From assembly GCA_937917025.1 (NCBI GenBank), contig CALFSF010000196.1:1-13201 (forward strand): a DNA stretch of 13,201 bases. The letters run 5' to 3'. Source of the DNA: an uncultured Paraburkholderia sp. Its GTDB lineage: Bacteria; Pseudomonadota; Gammaproteobacteria; Burkholderiales; Burkholderiaceae. The translations under genes were made by a program, and so were the position numbers. Positions 6,419 through 13,201 of the stretch are shown piece by piece (position 1 is the stretch's first letter; each line of letters starts with the position of its first letter). The notes beneath the pieces were generated by a model. The model saw only the letters and a list, made by a program, of their open reading frames with translations. It ran no database searches and was not told the DNA's origin.

Positions 6419-8026
6419 TCAGTCTTCGTGCGAGCTGTCAGGGCTCGCATCGCTGGCTTCACGCGTTCCTGCGGACGTGCCGCCCTCCATTCCGTCGCCC
6501 GGTTTGCGGCTTCTGGCGCCACTGCTGCGCCGCCGTCGTTTTCTGGGCGTCCGGTCCTTCCCGCCTTGCGTGAGCAATGCTTCGCGCGCGGCGATGTCTC
6601 CATCGATGAAATCCGTCCACCACTGACCGACCGACTCATCGAGTTCGCCCGATTCGCAGCGTAACAGGAGGAAATCATACCCTGCTCTAAATCTTTGGTG
6701 TTCCAGCAGCTTCAGCGCGCCGCGGCCCGAGCGTTTTTCGAGGCGCAACTGCAGGCCCCAGATCTCGCGCATGTCCGACGAGAAGCGCTTGTGGATCGCG
6801 AGTTTCTCGGTCTGCATGTCGAGCACGTCGTCCATCGCGCGGTGCAGCGCGGGCACCGGATACTCGCCCTTCGCCTCGTATTGCTGCCAGCGTTGCTGCA
6901 TGTCGTGCCACAGCAGCGTGGCGAACAGGAAGCCCGGGGAAACCGGCTTGCCGGCGCGCACGCGGTCGTCGGTGTTGGTGAGCGCGAGCGTGATGAATTT
7001 CTCGCCCTGCGGCTGTTCGAGCACGACGTCCAGCAGCGGCAGCAGCCCGTGGTGCAGGCCTTCCCTGCGCAGGCGCGTGAGACACGCGAGCGCATGACCC
7101 GAGAGCAGCAGCTTCAGCATTTCGTCGAAGAGACGCGCGGCCGGCACGTTGTTGATCAGGTCGGCCATTTCGGCGATCGGCGCACGCGTGTTGTCCTCGA
7201 TCTCGAAGCCGAGCTTCGCGGCGAAGCGCACGACACGCAGCATGCGCACCGGATCCTCGCGAAAACGCGTGGCCGGATCGCCGATCATGCGCAAGAGACG
7301 CGCACGCATGTCGGCCATGCCGTTGTGGTAATCGAGCACCGTCTCCGTCGCCGGGTCGTAATACATCGCATTGATCGTGAAGTCGCGCCGCGTGGCGTCT
7401 TCGTGCTGCTCGCCCCAGACGTTGTCGCGCAGCACGCGCCCGCTTGCGTCCACCGCATGGGTGCGGCGGTCGAGTTCGTCGCGCTTCAGGCGGCGCGGCG
7501 GCGGGGCGTCGGCGGCCGGCGGATCGACCAGCGCGCGGAACGTCGAGGTTTCGATGATTTCCTGGCCGAACTGCACATGCACGATCTGAAAACGCCGGCC
7601 GATGATGCGCGCGCGGCGGAACAGCTTTTGCACCTGATCGGGCGTGGCATCGGTCGCGACGTCGAAGTCTTTCGGCGCGATGCCGAGCAGCAGGTCACGC
7701 ACCGCGCCGCCGACGATGAACGCGCGGTGGCCCGCCTGCTGCAACCCCTCGGTCACGCGGATCGCGTTCTTCGAGATCAGCGACGGATCGATGCCGTGAA
7801 TGTCGGACGAGATGATGACGGGCACGTCCGGATCGGACACCGCCTTCGCGCCGGTGGCGCGCGCCGGCTTGCGGCGTGTTTTCGTGGCGGGACCGGCCGC
7901 GGCGGCGTTGCGGCCGGTGCGGGTGCCGGCCGGTTCGTCTGCCCGGGACGGCGCGGCAGCGGTATCCGGAGTGTCAGCGGGTGCCGGATCCTGTCCGAAC
8001 AGCTTGCGAATGAATTTTTTGATCAC
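6419..8026 (-). CDS. pcnB: Poly(A) polymerase I
   Basis: PcnB adds 3' poly(A) tails to RNA, which in bacteria promotes decay, including decay of plasmid copy-number antisense RNAs. The 535 residues begin with a low-complexity Ala/Pro/Arg leader (about 11-65). The nucleotidyltransferase head follows: VGGAVRDLLLG (105-115) and the catalytic aspartates D120 and D122 in DFDVATDAT. IIGRRFQIVHV (141-151) is the motif reported to separate poly(A) polymerases from CCA-adding enzymes. Then come RRDFTINAMYY (213-223), REDPVRMLRVVRFAAKLGF, the helical body, and a basic tail with RKRRRRSS. The start is GTG at 8026, overlapping the stop of the preceding phosphatase gene as GTGA, with no Shine-Dalgarno sequence; this predicts weak coupled translation. 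E. coli pcnB is likewise limited by an inefficient start codon. The stop TGA is 47 bases before folK. Confidence 0.95.
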   Translation of the reverse strand: MIKKFIRKLFGQDPAPADTPDTAAAPSRADEPAGTRTGRNAAAAGPATKTRRKPARATGAKAVSDPDVPVIISSDIHGIDPSLISKNAIRVTEGLQQAGHRAFIVGGAVRDLLLGIAPKDFDVATDATPDQVQKLFRRARIIGRRFQIVHVQFGQEIIETSTFRALVDPPAADAPPPRRLKRDELDRRTHAVDASGRVLRDNVWGEQHEDATRRDFTINAMYYDPATETVLDYHNGMADMRARLLRMIGDPATRFREDPVRMLRVVRFAAKLGFEIEDNTRAPIAEMADLINNVPAARLFDEMLKLLLSGHALACLTRLRREGLHHGLLPLLDVVLEQPQGEKFITLALTNTDDRVRAGKPVSPGFLFATLLWHDMQQRWQQYEAKGEYPVPALHRAMDDVLDMQTEKLAIHKRFSSDMREIWGLQLRLEKRSGRGALKLLEHQRFRAGYDFLLLRCESGELDESVGQWWTDFIDGDIAAREALLTQGGKDRTPRKRRRRSSGARSRKPGDGMEGGTSAGTREASDASPDSSHED

Positions 8027-8709
8027 GTGGGTTGAAAGAGTTCGAGGATGCGCCAGCCTTTGGCCTGCGCGTGGGCGCGCAAGGTGTCGTCGGGATTGGT
8101 CGCGATCGGGTCGGTGACTTTTTCGAGCAGCGGGATGTCGTTGTGCGAATCGCTGTAGAAATAGCTGCGCTCAAAATCCGACCATGTCTTGCCGAGCGAA
8201 GCGAGCCACGCCTCGGTACGGACAATCTTGCCTTCTTTATAGCTCGGCGTGCCAGTCGGCCGTCCGGTGTAGTCCGAATGCGGATGACCGTCGACGGTTT
8301 CCGCTTCGCACGCGATCAGCTTGTCGACGCCGAACACCTCGGCGATCGGCCCGGTGATGAATTCGTTCGTCGCGGTGACCATGCAGCACAGGTCGCCGGC
8401 GTCGCGATGCACGCGCACGAGTTCGAGCGCGGCCGGCACGATCGCGGGCTTGATCACTTCGTGCATGTACTTCTGGTGGAATTCGGCCAGCTGCGCGCGC
8501 GAATACTTCGACAGCGGCGTGAGCATCGCGATCAGATACGCGTGAATGTCGAGCCGGCCGGCCTTGTAGTCGGCAAAAAAGCGGTCGTTTTCACGCGCGA
8601 AGTTTTCGGCGTCGACCATGCCGTGCTTCACCATGAAGCGCCCCCATTCGTGGTCGCTATCCGTGGGAATGAGCGTGTGATCGAGGTCGAAGAGTGCAAG
8701 GTTAGTCAT
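8023..8709 (-). CDS. HAD-superfamily subfamily IB hydrolase (SerB-like phosphatase)
   Basis: This is a cytoplasmic Mg-dependent phosphatase of the HAD superfamily, in the SerB/CicA-like IB group. The 228 residues carry all four HAD motifs. FDLDHTLIP has nucleophile D8 and acid/base D10; VTATNEF has T112; K158 sits in GTPSYKEGK; and YSDSHNDIPLL has D187 and D191. The insert after motif I is the helical cap. I chose ATG 8709, giving MTNLALFDLDHTL, over an in-frame codon at 8781, because the extra 24 residues lie inside hda and are unlike the family. Its ATG overlaps the end of hda by 8 bases (ATGACTAA) and its stop overlaps the pcnB GTG. The substrate is unknown. Databases variously label relatives phosphoserine or histidinol-phosphate phosphatase, and neither is shown by this sequence. 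Confidence 0.9.
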   Translation of the reverse strand: MTNLALFDLDHTLIPTDSDHEWGRFMVKHGMVDAENFARENDRFFADYKAGRLDIHAYLIAMLTPLSKYSRAQLAEFHQKYMHEVIKPAIVPAALELVRVHRDAGDLCCMVTATNEFITGPIAEVFGVDKLIACEAETVDGHPHSDYTGRPTGTPSYKEGKIVRTEAWLASLGKTWSDFERSYFYSDSHNDIPLLEKVTDPIATNPDDTLRAHAQAKGWRILELFQPT

Positions 8710-9454
8710 GGGGGCCCATTTTACTTGAAGCGGATGAAGACGGAGCCGTTCTGGGGTCGGCACCGCTTTCGGGCGATGCAAGCATGGCGCGCAACAACGG
8801 CAGGGTGACCGCGCGTTTCTGTTCCAGCGAGAAGCGGTCGAGCGCGTCGAGAAGCGCCATCAGGCTCGGCATGTCGCGGCGAAAGTGCGTGAGCAGGTAC
8901 GCGGGGACGTCGTCGGCGAGCGCGATGCCGCGTTCGCGCGCGGCGTGCTTGAGCACGGCCGCCTTGCGTTCGTCGGGCAGCGGCGCGAGATGGAAGACGA
9001 GGCCCCAGCCAAGCCGCGTGCGCAGGTCCTCGCGTACCGCGAGGCCCATCGGCGCGGCGTCGCCGGTCGCGACCAGCGCGCTCGTGGGATGCGCGCGCAC
9101 CTCGTTGAAGAGATTGAAGAGCGCGATCTGCTGCGCGCCCGACAGGCCGTCGCAGTCGTCGATCGCGTAGAGCGCGACCCGCGGGTCGAACGCGAACGCC
9201 GCGAGGCCGCTTTGCGGGCTCGCGAAACGGGCGAAGCCGGGCTGCGCGTTCTCGACGAGCGCTTTTAGCAGATGGCTGCGGCCGCTGCCGGTTTCGCCCC
9301 AGATGTAGAACGTCCGGTCGGCGACCGGGCCGATGGCGAGCGCGCCTTCGAGCTCACGCAGGCGCGTAACCAGCTCGGCGTTGGTGCCGGCGAAGAAATT
9401 GTCGAATGTCGATGGCGGTGGGGTGCCGAGATCGAGCGTCAGTTGACGAAGCAC
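8702..9454 (-). CDS. hda: DnaA regulatory inactivator Hda
   Basis: Hda is an AAA+ protein homologous to DnaA domain III. Bound to the DNA-loaded beta clamp, it triggers ATP hydrolysis by DnaA (RIDA) and prevents re-initiation of replication. The 250 residues start with the clamp-binding hexapeptide QLTLDL at 4-9. The Walker A variant GETGSGRS (53-60), with Arg in place of Lys as in other Hda proteins, is followed by the Walker B-like YAIDDCDGL (96-104), the arginine-finger region DLRTRLGWG (R147), and sensor 2 near FRRDMPSLM (191-199). About 23 Ser/Ala/Pro-rich residues extend past the AAA+ core. The start is GTG at 9454 with no clear Shine-Dalgarno sequence, 18 bases after the permease stop. 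It gives the canonical MLRQLTLDLG terminus. Its stop overlaps the phosphatase ATG by 8 bases. Confidence 0.95.
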   Translation of the reverse strand: MLRQLTLDLGTPPPSTFDNFFAGTNAELVTRLRELEGALAIGPVADRTFYIWGETGSGRSHLLKALVENAQPGFARFASPQSGLAAFAFDPRVALYAIDDCDGLSGAQQIALFNLFNEVRAHPTSALVATGDAAPMGLAVREDLRTRLGWGLVFHLAPLPDERKAAVLKHAARERGIALADDVPAYLLTHFRRDMPSLMALLDALDRFSLEQKRAVTLPLLRAMLASPESGADPRTAPSSSASSKMGPHD

Positions 9455-9472
9455 AATAAAAACCGGAGTCAG

Positions 9473-10546
9473 TTACTTGTAAAGCGCGCTGGCCAGGTAG
9501 CCGGCGCGCATTTCGCGCAGCGCGACCGACAGGATCGCACTGACAGGCAACGCAAGCAGCACGCCAAAAAACCCAAACAGTTGCCCGAATGCCAGCAGCG
9601 CGAAAATCACCGTGAGCGGATGCATGCCGATGCGCTCGCCGACGAGCCGCGGCGTCAGGATGAAGCTTTCGAGTATCTGCCCGACGCCATAGACGAGCGC
9701 CACCGCGCCGAAGCCGTACCAGTCGCCGAACTGCAGCGCGGCGGCGACGAGCGCGAGAATCAGGCCGGTCGCAAAGCCGATATACGGGATAAATACCGCG
9801 AGCCCGGTGAAGATGCCGACCGGCAGTGCGATCTCGAAGCCCGCGATGAAGAGCGCGAGCGCATAGTACACGGCGAGCACGCCCATCACGAGCAACTGGC
9901 CGCGCAGGTACTGCGAGAGCATGTGGTCCATGTCGGTGGCGAGCTGGATCGTCCTGTCGTACCAGCGGCGCGGAATGAAGAGCTGGACGCGGGCAAGCAT
10001 CGCGTTCCAGTCGTACAGCAGATAGAACAGCACGAGCGGCACCATCACGACATTGCCGATGACCGAGATCATCACGTTGCTGCTGGTGCGGATCGAGGTC
10101 CACGCGTAGAGCGCGACCGTCTGCGCGCTGCCTTCCAGCTGGCCCATCACCAGATCGCGCACGCTCGCGAAATCGAGCGTGTCGGTGACGCCGAGCAGCG
10201 CGAGCTTCGGTTGCAGCCAGTCATGCGCATGCGAGAAAAACCGCGGCACCTGCTGCTTCAGTTGCGGACCTTCCTTCTGCACGACCAGCAGGACGAGCAG
10301 CACGAGCGCCGTCATCAGCAACGCGAAGATCAGGATCATCAGCAGCGCGGCGAGGCTGCGCGGTACGCGCCGGCGCACGAGCCACGCGACGCCCGGCTGC
10401 AGGATGTACGCGAGAATCGCGCCGAGCAGGAACGGCGTGAGGACCGGACTCAACAGCCACAACAGGATGCCGAGCCCGAGCGCGATGACGACCCAGATGA
10501 AGGCTTGACGCTGATACGGCGTCAGGACAGGCGAATTCTGCTGCAA
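9473..10546 (-). CDS. AI-2E family / PerM-like inner-membrane permease
   Basis: This is a polytopic inner-membrane protein of the AI-2E family transporter group (PerM, YdiK, TqsA relatives). Transported substrates of most members are unknown; one E. coli member exports autoinducer-2 and some relatives act as Na/H antiporters. The 357 residues contain about eight hydrophobic spans: near 14-33, 36-57, 64-89, 157-179, 214-237, 241-273, 277-297 and 309-343. A soluble loop occupies about 90-155. Family motifs include PFLLGAILAYILQP (38-51), VFIPYIG (251-257) and LTPRLVGERIGMHPL (297-311). The start is TTG at 10546, with AGGA 9 bases upstream on the minus strand. It is the first gene of the minus-strand run, divergent from purM, and hda follows after 18 bases. 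Its substrate here is unknown. Confidence 0.9.
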   Translation of the reverse strand: MQQNSPVLTPYQRQAFIWVVIALGLGILLWLLSPVLTPFLLGAILAYILQPGVAWLVRRRVPRSLAALLMILIFALLMTALVLLVLLVVQKEGPQLKQQVPRFFSHAHDWLQPKLALLGVTDTLDFASVRDLVMGQLEGSAQTVALYAWTSIRTSSNVMISVIGNVVMVPLVLFYLLYDWNAMLARVQLFIPRRWYDRTIQLATDMDHMLSQYLRGQLLVMGVLAVYYALALFIAGFEIALPVGIFTGLAVFIPYIGFATGLILALVAAALQFGDWYGFGAVALVYGVGQILESFILTPRLVGERIGMHPLTVIFALLAFGQLFGFFGVLLALPVSAILSVALREMRAGYLASALYK

Positions 10547-10555
10547 GGCGGGTTT

Positions 10556-10559
10556 TCCT
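10556..10559 (-). promoter_or_regulatory. Shine-Dalgarno sequence deciding the permease TTG start
   Basis: On the minus strand AGGA, followed by AAA, lies 9 bases upstream of the TTG at 10546. No ATG or GTG of the same frame is as well placed, so the TTG start is preferred. Confidence 0.5.
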
Positions 10560-10603
10560 GGGGTCGTCCGAATGGATGAATTCCAGCCAGACGGCTGGCA
10601 TCG

Positions 10604-10622
10604 GGTAAAATCGCATTTTACC
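10604..10622. promoter_or_regulatory. Palindrome with TAAAAT on both strands; candidate divergent promoter or operator
   Basis: GGTAAAAT (10604-10611), CGC, then ATTTTACC (10615-10622) is a perfect 8-bp inverted repeat in the 95-base purM/permease divergent region. Each strand carries TAAAAT, a 5/6 match to the sigma-70 -10 box: plus strand 10606-10611 and minus strand 10620-10615. On the plus strand this would put a purM start site near 10618 with a leader of about 24 bases. No good -35 box is seen for either direction. Promoter or operator function is inference. Confidence 0.4.
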
Positions 10623-10641
10623 GACCTTCTTGCTCTTCCCC

Positions 10642-11697
10642 ATGAATCAACCGAAATCCGCCCCTGACGCCCAAGGCCTGTCGTATCGCGACGCCGGCGT
10701 GGACATCGACGCGGGCGACGCCCTTGTCGACGCGATCAAGCCCTTTGCCAAAAAGACCTTGCGCGACGGCGTGCTGGGCGGTATCGGTGGTTTCGGTGCG
10801 CTGTTCGAAGTGCCGAAAAAGTATAAGGAACCGGTGCTCGTTTCGGGCACCGACGGCGTCGGCACGAAGCTCAGGCTGGCGTTCCAGCTGAACAGGCATG
10901 ACACGGTCGGCCAGGATCTGGTCGCGATGAGCGTCAACGATATCCTCGTGCAGGGTGCCGAGCCGCTCTTCTTCCTCGACTATTTCGCGTGCGGCAAGCT
11001 GGACGTCGGTACCGCGGCGACGGTCGTGAAGGGCATCGCGCAGGGTTGCGAGCTGGCGGGTTGCGCGCTGATCGGCGGCGAAACGGCGGAAATGCCGGGC
11101 ATGTACCCGGACGGCGAATACGATCTGGCCGGTTTCGCGGTTGGCGCGGTCGAAAAAAGCAAGATCATCGACGGCAGCACGATCGCCCCGGGCGACGTGG
11201 TGCTGGGTCTCGCATCGAGCGGCATTCATTCGAACGGCTTCTCGCTGGTGCGCAAGATCATCGAGCGCGCGAATCCGGACCTGAACGCCGATTTCGACGG
11301 CCGTTCGCTCGCCGACGCGCTGATGGCGCCCACGCATATTTATGTGAAGCCGCTGCTTTCGCTGATGCAGACAGTCGCCGTGAAGGGCATGGCGCACATC
11401 ACCGGCGGCGGCCTCGTCGAGAACATTCCGCGCGTGCTGCGCGAAGGCCTCACGGCCGAGCTGGACCACCGCGCATGGCCGCTGCCGCCGCTCTTCGGCT
11501 GGCTGCAGAAGCACGGCGGCGTGGCGGACGCGGAAATGCATCGCGTGTTCAACTGCGGCATCGGGATGGCGGTGATCGTGTCGGCTGACGATGTTGAACA
11601 GGCGACCGGCTTGCTGTCCGCGGCGGGCGAGCAGGTGTGGAAGATCGGCACCGTGCGTCAGAGCAGGGAAGGTGAGGCGCAGACCGTGGTGGTCTGA
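10642..11697 (+). CDS. purM: Phosphoribosylformylglycinamidine cyclo-ligase (AIR synthetase)
   Basis: PurM closes the imidazole ring in step five of de novo purine synthesis, converting FGAM and ATP to aminoimidazole ribonucleotide in the cytoplasm. The 351 residues align along their length with E. coli PurM as I know it. They show LSYRDAGVDIDAGDALV near the start, GGIGGFGALFE, the ATP/metal-site VSGTDGVGTKLRLA, VAMSVNDILVQGAEPLFFLDY, IGGETAEMPGMY, SSGIHSNGFSLVR, HITGGGLVENIPRVL and FNCGIGMAVIV. I chose ATG 10642; the in-frame TTG at 10630 adds only four residues. Neither has a clear Shine-Dalgarno sequence, and the leader is pyrimidine-rich. It is divergent from the permease operon and convergent with miaA, and is followed 31 bases after its stop by a strong terminator, so it is probably monocistronic. 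Confidence 0.97.
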   Translation: MNQPKSAPDAQGLSYRDAGVDIDAGDALVDAIKPFAKKTLRDGVLGGIGGFGALFEVPKKYKEPVLVSGTDGVGTKLRLAFQLNRHDTVGQDLVAMSVNDILVQGAEPLFFLDYFACGKLDVGTAATVVKGIAQGCELAGCALIGGETAEMPGMYPDGEYDLAGFAVGAVEKSKIIDGSTIAPGDVVLGLASSGIHSNGFSLVRKIIERANPDLNADFDGRSLADALMAPTHIYVKPLLSLMQTVAVKGMAHITGGGLVENIPRVLREGLTAELDHRAWPLPPLFGWLQKHGGVADAEMHRVFNCGIGMAVIVSADDVEQATGLLSAAGEQVWKIGTVRQSREGEAQTVVV

Positions 11698-11727
11698 TAG
11701 CCCGGATCTTTGCTTCAGGAAATCAGG

Positions 11728-11764
11728 AAAAGCCGTCTGACGTTGTGCGTCAGGCGGCTTTTTT
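11728..11764. terminator. Rho-independent terminator between convergent purM and miaA
   Basis: AGCCGTCTGACG (11731-11742) pairs with CGTCAGGCGGCT (11748-11759) around TTGTG. The stem is 12 bp with one G-T pair (11736/11754) and is extended by A-T pairs. TTTTTT (11759-11764) follows on the plus strand, so it is strong for purM. The AAAA at 11728-11731 gives a short T-run on the minus strand, so it may also stop miaA transcripts. Confidence 0.9.
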
Positions 11765-11773
11765 ATTACGCCG

Positions 11774-12739
11774 TCACCGCGCGGCCGTATCGCCGAGGAT
11801 GCTTTCGATCGCCGCGAGCGCCTGCTGGGTCGCGTCGGTCGCGCAGCAGTCGATCACCACGCGTTCGGGCATCCCACGCAGCCACGTAAGCTGGCGCTTG
11901 CACAGCTGGCGGGTCGCGAAGACGCCCTTGTCGCGCATCGTGTCGTAGTCCGTTTCGCCGTCGAGATACGACCAGACCTGGCGGTAGCCGACGCATCGCA
12001 TCGAAGGCAGCCCGGGATGCAGATCGTCGCGTGTGCGCAGGCGCCGCACTTCGTCGACGAGGCCCGCCGCGAGCATCGCGTCGAAGCGCTGCTCGATGCG
12101 CGCATGCAGCACGCTGCGATCCGAAGGCTCCAGCGCGACCGGCGTGAAGCGCCAGGGCCGCGCGGCTTCGTCGATGCGAGCGGGCGCTTCCAGCAGCGTC
12201 GACATCGCCTGGCCCGTCAGCAGGAACACCTCGAGCGCGCGCTGGATGCGTTGCGAATCGTTGGGCGCAAGGCGCGCCGCCGTGACCCGGTCGACCGCTG
12301 CGAGACGGGCGTGCAGGGCGGGCCAGCCTTCGCGGGCGGCGTCGGCGTCGAGCGTCGCGCGCACGCCGGGGTCGGCGCCCGGCAGGTCGTTCAGCCCCTG
12401 CGTCAGCGCCTTGTAGTACAACATCGTGCCGCCGACCAGCAGCGGCACGTGCCCGCGCGCCGTGATTTCACCGACGAGCCGCAGCGTATCCGCACGAAAA
12501 TCGGCGGCCGAATACGCATCGGCCGGATCGACGATGTCGATCAGATGATGCGGCGCGAGCGCGCGTTCCCCGGCGGTGGGTTTGGCCGTGCCGATATCCA
12601 TCCCACGATAGACGAGCGCCGAATCGACGCTGATGATCTCGACCGGCCGCCGCGCGGCGAACGCCAGCGCGGCGGCCGTCTTGCCCGAAGCGGTCGGTCC
12701 GAGCAGGCAGGCGATCGGCGTGACTTCGCGTGACGTCAT
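11774..12739 (-). CDS. miaA: tRNA dimethylallyltransferase
   Basis: MiaA transfers a dimethylallyl group to N6 of adenosine 37 in tRNAs reading UNN codons, the first step to ms2i6A, and acts in the cytoplasm. From ATG 12739 the protein has 321 residues. Its motifs are the P-loop GPTASGKT (14-21), VDSALVYRGMDIGTAKPT, PHHLIDIVDP, LLVGGTMLYYKALTQGL, NDSQRIQRALEVFLLTG, LPSMRCVGYRQVW and ATRQLCKRQLTWLRGMPERV. An in-frame ATG at 12760 would add seven residues (MRPIRPH). I prefer 12739 because homologs start only a few residues before the P-loop strand, but neither start has a clear Shine-Dalgarno sequence. It follows mutL after about 52 bases on the same strand and may be cotranscribed with it, as the mutL-miaA order is common in proteobacteria. 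The gene ends in the terminator shared with purM. Confidence 0.96.
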   Translation of the reverse strand: MTSREVTPIACLLGPTASGKTAAALAFAARRPVEIISVDSALVYRGMDIGTAKPTAGERALAPHHLIDIVDPADAYSAADFRADTLRLVGEITARGHVPLLVGGTMLYYKALTQGLNDLPGADPGVRATLDADAAREGWPALHARLAAVDRVTAARLAPNDSQRIQRALEVFLLTGQAMSTLLEAPARIDEAARPWRFTPVALEPSDRSVLHARIEQRFDAMLAAGLVDEVRRLRTRDDLHPGLPSMRCVGYRQVWSYLDGETDYDTMRDKGVFATRQLCKRQLTWLRGMPERVVIDCCATDATQQALAAIESILGDTAAR

Positions 12740-12791
12740 GTGCGGGCGTATCGGGCGCATTGTGCGCGGAGACGAGTGGAGACGCGCACGC

Positions 12792-13201
12792 TCATTGGCC
12801 GCGCATGAAGAGCCGGTCGAGGTCGGAGAGCGTCAGCTGATACCACGTCGGGCGCCCGTGATTGCACTGGTCCGCGCGTTCGGTCGCTTCCATCTGGCGC
12901 AGGAGCGCGTTCATTTCGTCAAGCGTGAGACGCCGGTTTGCCCGCACCGCGTGGTGGCACGCGAGCGTGCCGAGCAGTTCGTGCTGACGCTCGGTCAACA
13001 CGCGCGAGCCGCCGAACGCATGCAGATCGGCGAGGACCGCGCGCGCGAGCGCCTGCAGGTCGGCGTCCTTCAGCAGCGCGGGCACCGCGCGGATCGCGAG
13101 CGTGTTCGGCGACAGCACGGCGAGATCGAAGCCGAGGGCATCGAGCGTCGCGCGTTCTTCCTCGACGGTGCCGATCTCGACGGGATCGGCGTGCATCGAC
13201 A
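12792..13201 (-). CDS. mutL: DNA mismatch repair protein MutL, C-terminal end (5' part outside window)
   Basis: MutL couples MutS mismatch recognition to downstream repair steps. Only the last 136 or so residues are present, in the C-terminal dimerisation domain. Visible motifs are LGTLACHHAVRANRRLTLDEMNALLRQME and, near the end, CNHGRPTWYQLTLSDLDRLF, both characteristic of MutL C-termini. The frame stays open to the window edge; the methionine at 13196 is internal, not a start. The ATPase domain and any DQHA-type nuclease motif lie outside the window, so nuclease competence cannot be judged. The stop TGA at 12792 is about 52 bases before the miaA start. Confidence 0.95.
   Translation of the reverse strand, partial: SMHADPVEIGTVEEERATLDALGFDLAVLSPNTLAIRAVPALLKDADLQALARAVLADLHAFGGSRVLTERQHELLGTLACHHAVRANRRLTLDEMNALLRQMEATERADQCNHGRPTWYQLTLSDLDRLFMRGQ

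Noticed and set aside
6695..8035. 446-codon open frame on the plus strand opposite pcnB
   Set aside because: Antisense to pcnB, low-complexity Arg/His/Val composition, no motif; a shadow frame.
9272..10579. 435-codon open frame on the plus strand opposite the permease
   Set aside because: Its Glu/Arg/Asp-rich composition is simply the complement of hydrophobic membrane codons. No domain is seen.
10583..10598. CCAGCC/GGCTGG dyad upstream of purM
   Set aside because: Only six base pairs, without promoter or terminator context; likely chance.
10618..11541. 307-codon minus-strand frame opposite purM
   Set aside because: Antisense to a full-length, well conserved purM and without recognisable motifs.

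Overview
The window looks like a chromosomal core-genome segment of a GC-rich betaproteobacterium in the Burkholderiaceae, most likely Burkholderia, Paraburkholderia or Caballeronia. This rests on the protein sequences as I recognise them, on the GC-rich third codon positions, and on the gene order hda / HAD phosphatase / pcnB / folK / dgk / panB with divergent purM and nearby miaA-mutL. I see no mobile element, CRISPR array, tRNA or rRNA. Genus assignment is inference.

Layout. (1) 1-793, plus: 3' part of dnaK, starting at its interdomain linker. (2) 794-1059: a 266-base dnaK-dnaJ spacer with several dyad elements. (3) 1060-2196, plus: dnaJ. (4) 2228-4186, plus: a fused pabB-pabC gene with a perfect terminator-like hairpin inside its reading frame. 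(5) 4187-4296: a convergent gap with small GC hairpins and no T-tract terminator. (6) 10546-4297, minus: a tight seven-gene run transcribed as perM-like permease, hda, HAD phosphatase, pcnB, folK, dgk, panB, with several overlapping stop/start codons and three non-ATG starts. (7) 10547-10641: a divergent promoter region holding a TAAAAT-centred palindrome. (8) 10642-11697, plus: purM, followed by a clear intrinsic terminator. (9) 12739-11774, minus: miaA. (10) 13201-12792, minus: the C-terminal end of mutL. No gene-free stretch exceeds 300 bases.

How the genes work together. dnaK and dnaJ are the Hsp70 chaperone pair. pabBC makes p-aminobenzoate and folK makes the pterin pyrophosphate, so both feed dihydropteroate synthesis. 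panB consumes methylene-tetrahydrofolate to start pantothenate synthesis. purM acts in de novo purine synthesis. dgk salvages deoxynucleosides, and Hda turns off DnaA after replication starts. pcnB controls RNA turnover by polyadenylation, miaA modifies tRNA, and mutL repairs mismatches. The minus-strand operon therefore mixes one-carbon/cofactor supply, dNTP supply and replication control.

I do not see a wholly new system. The points most worth a second look are a textbook bidirectional terminator palindrome embedded in frame in pabBC, and a GC-rich hairpin lying exactly between a strong Shine-Dalgarno sequence and the dnaJ start codon. Next come the palindrome carrying a -10-like hexamer on each strand between purM and the permease, and the start-codon pattern of the operon.
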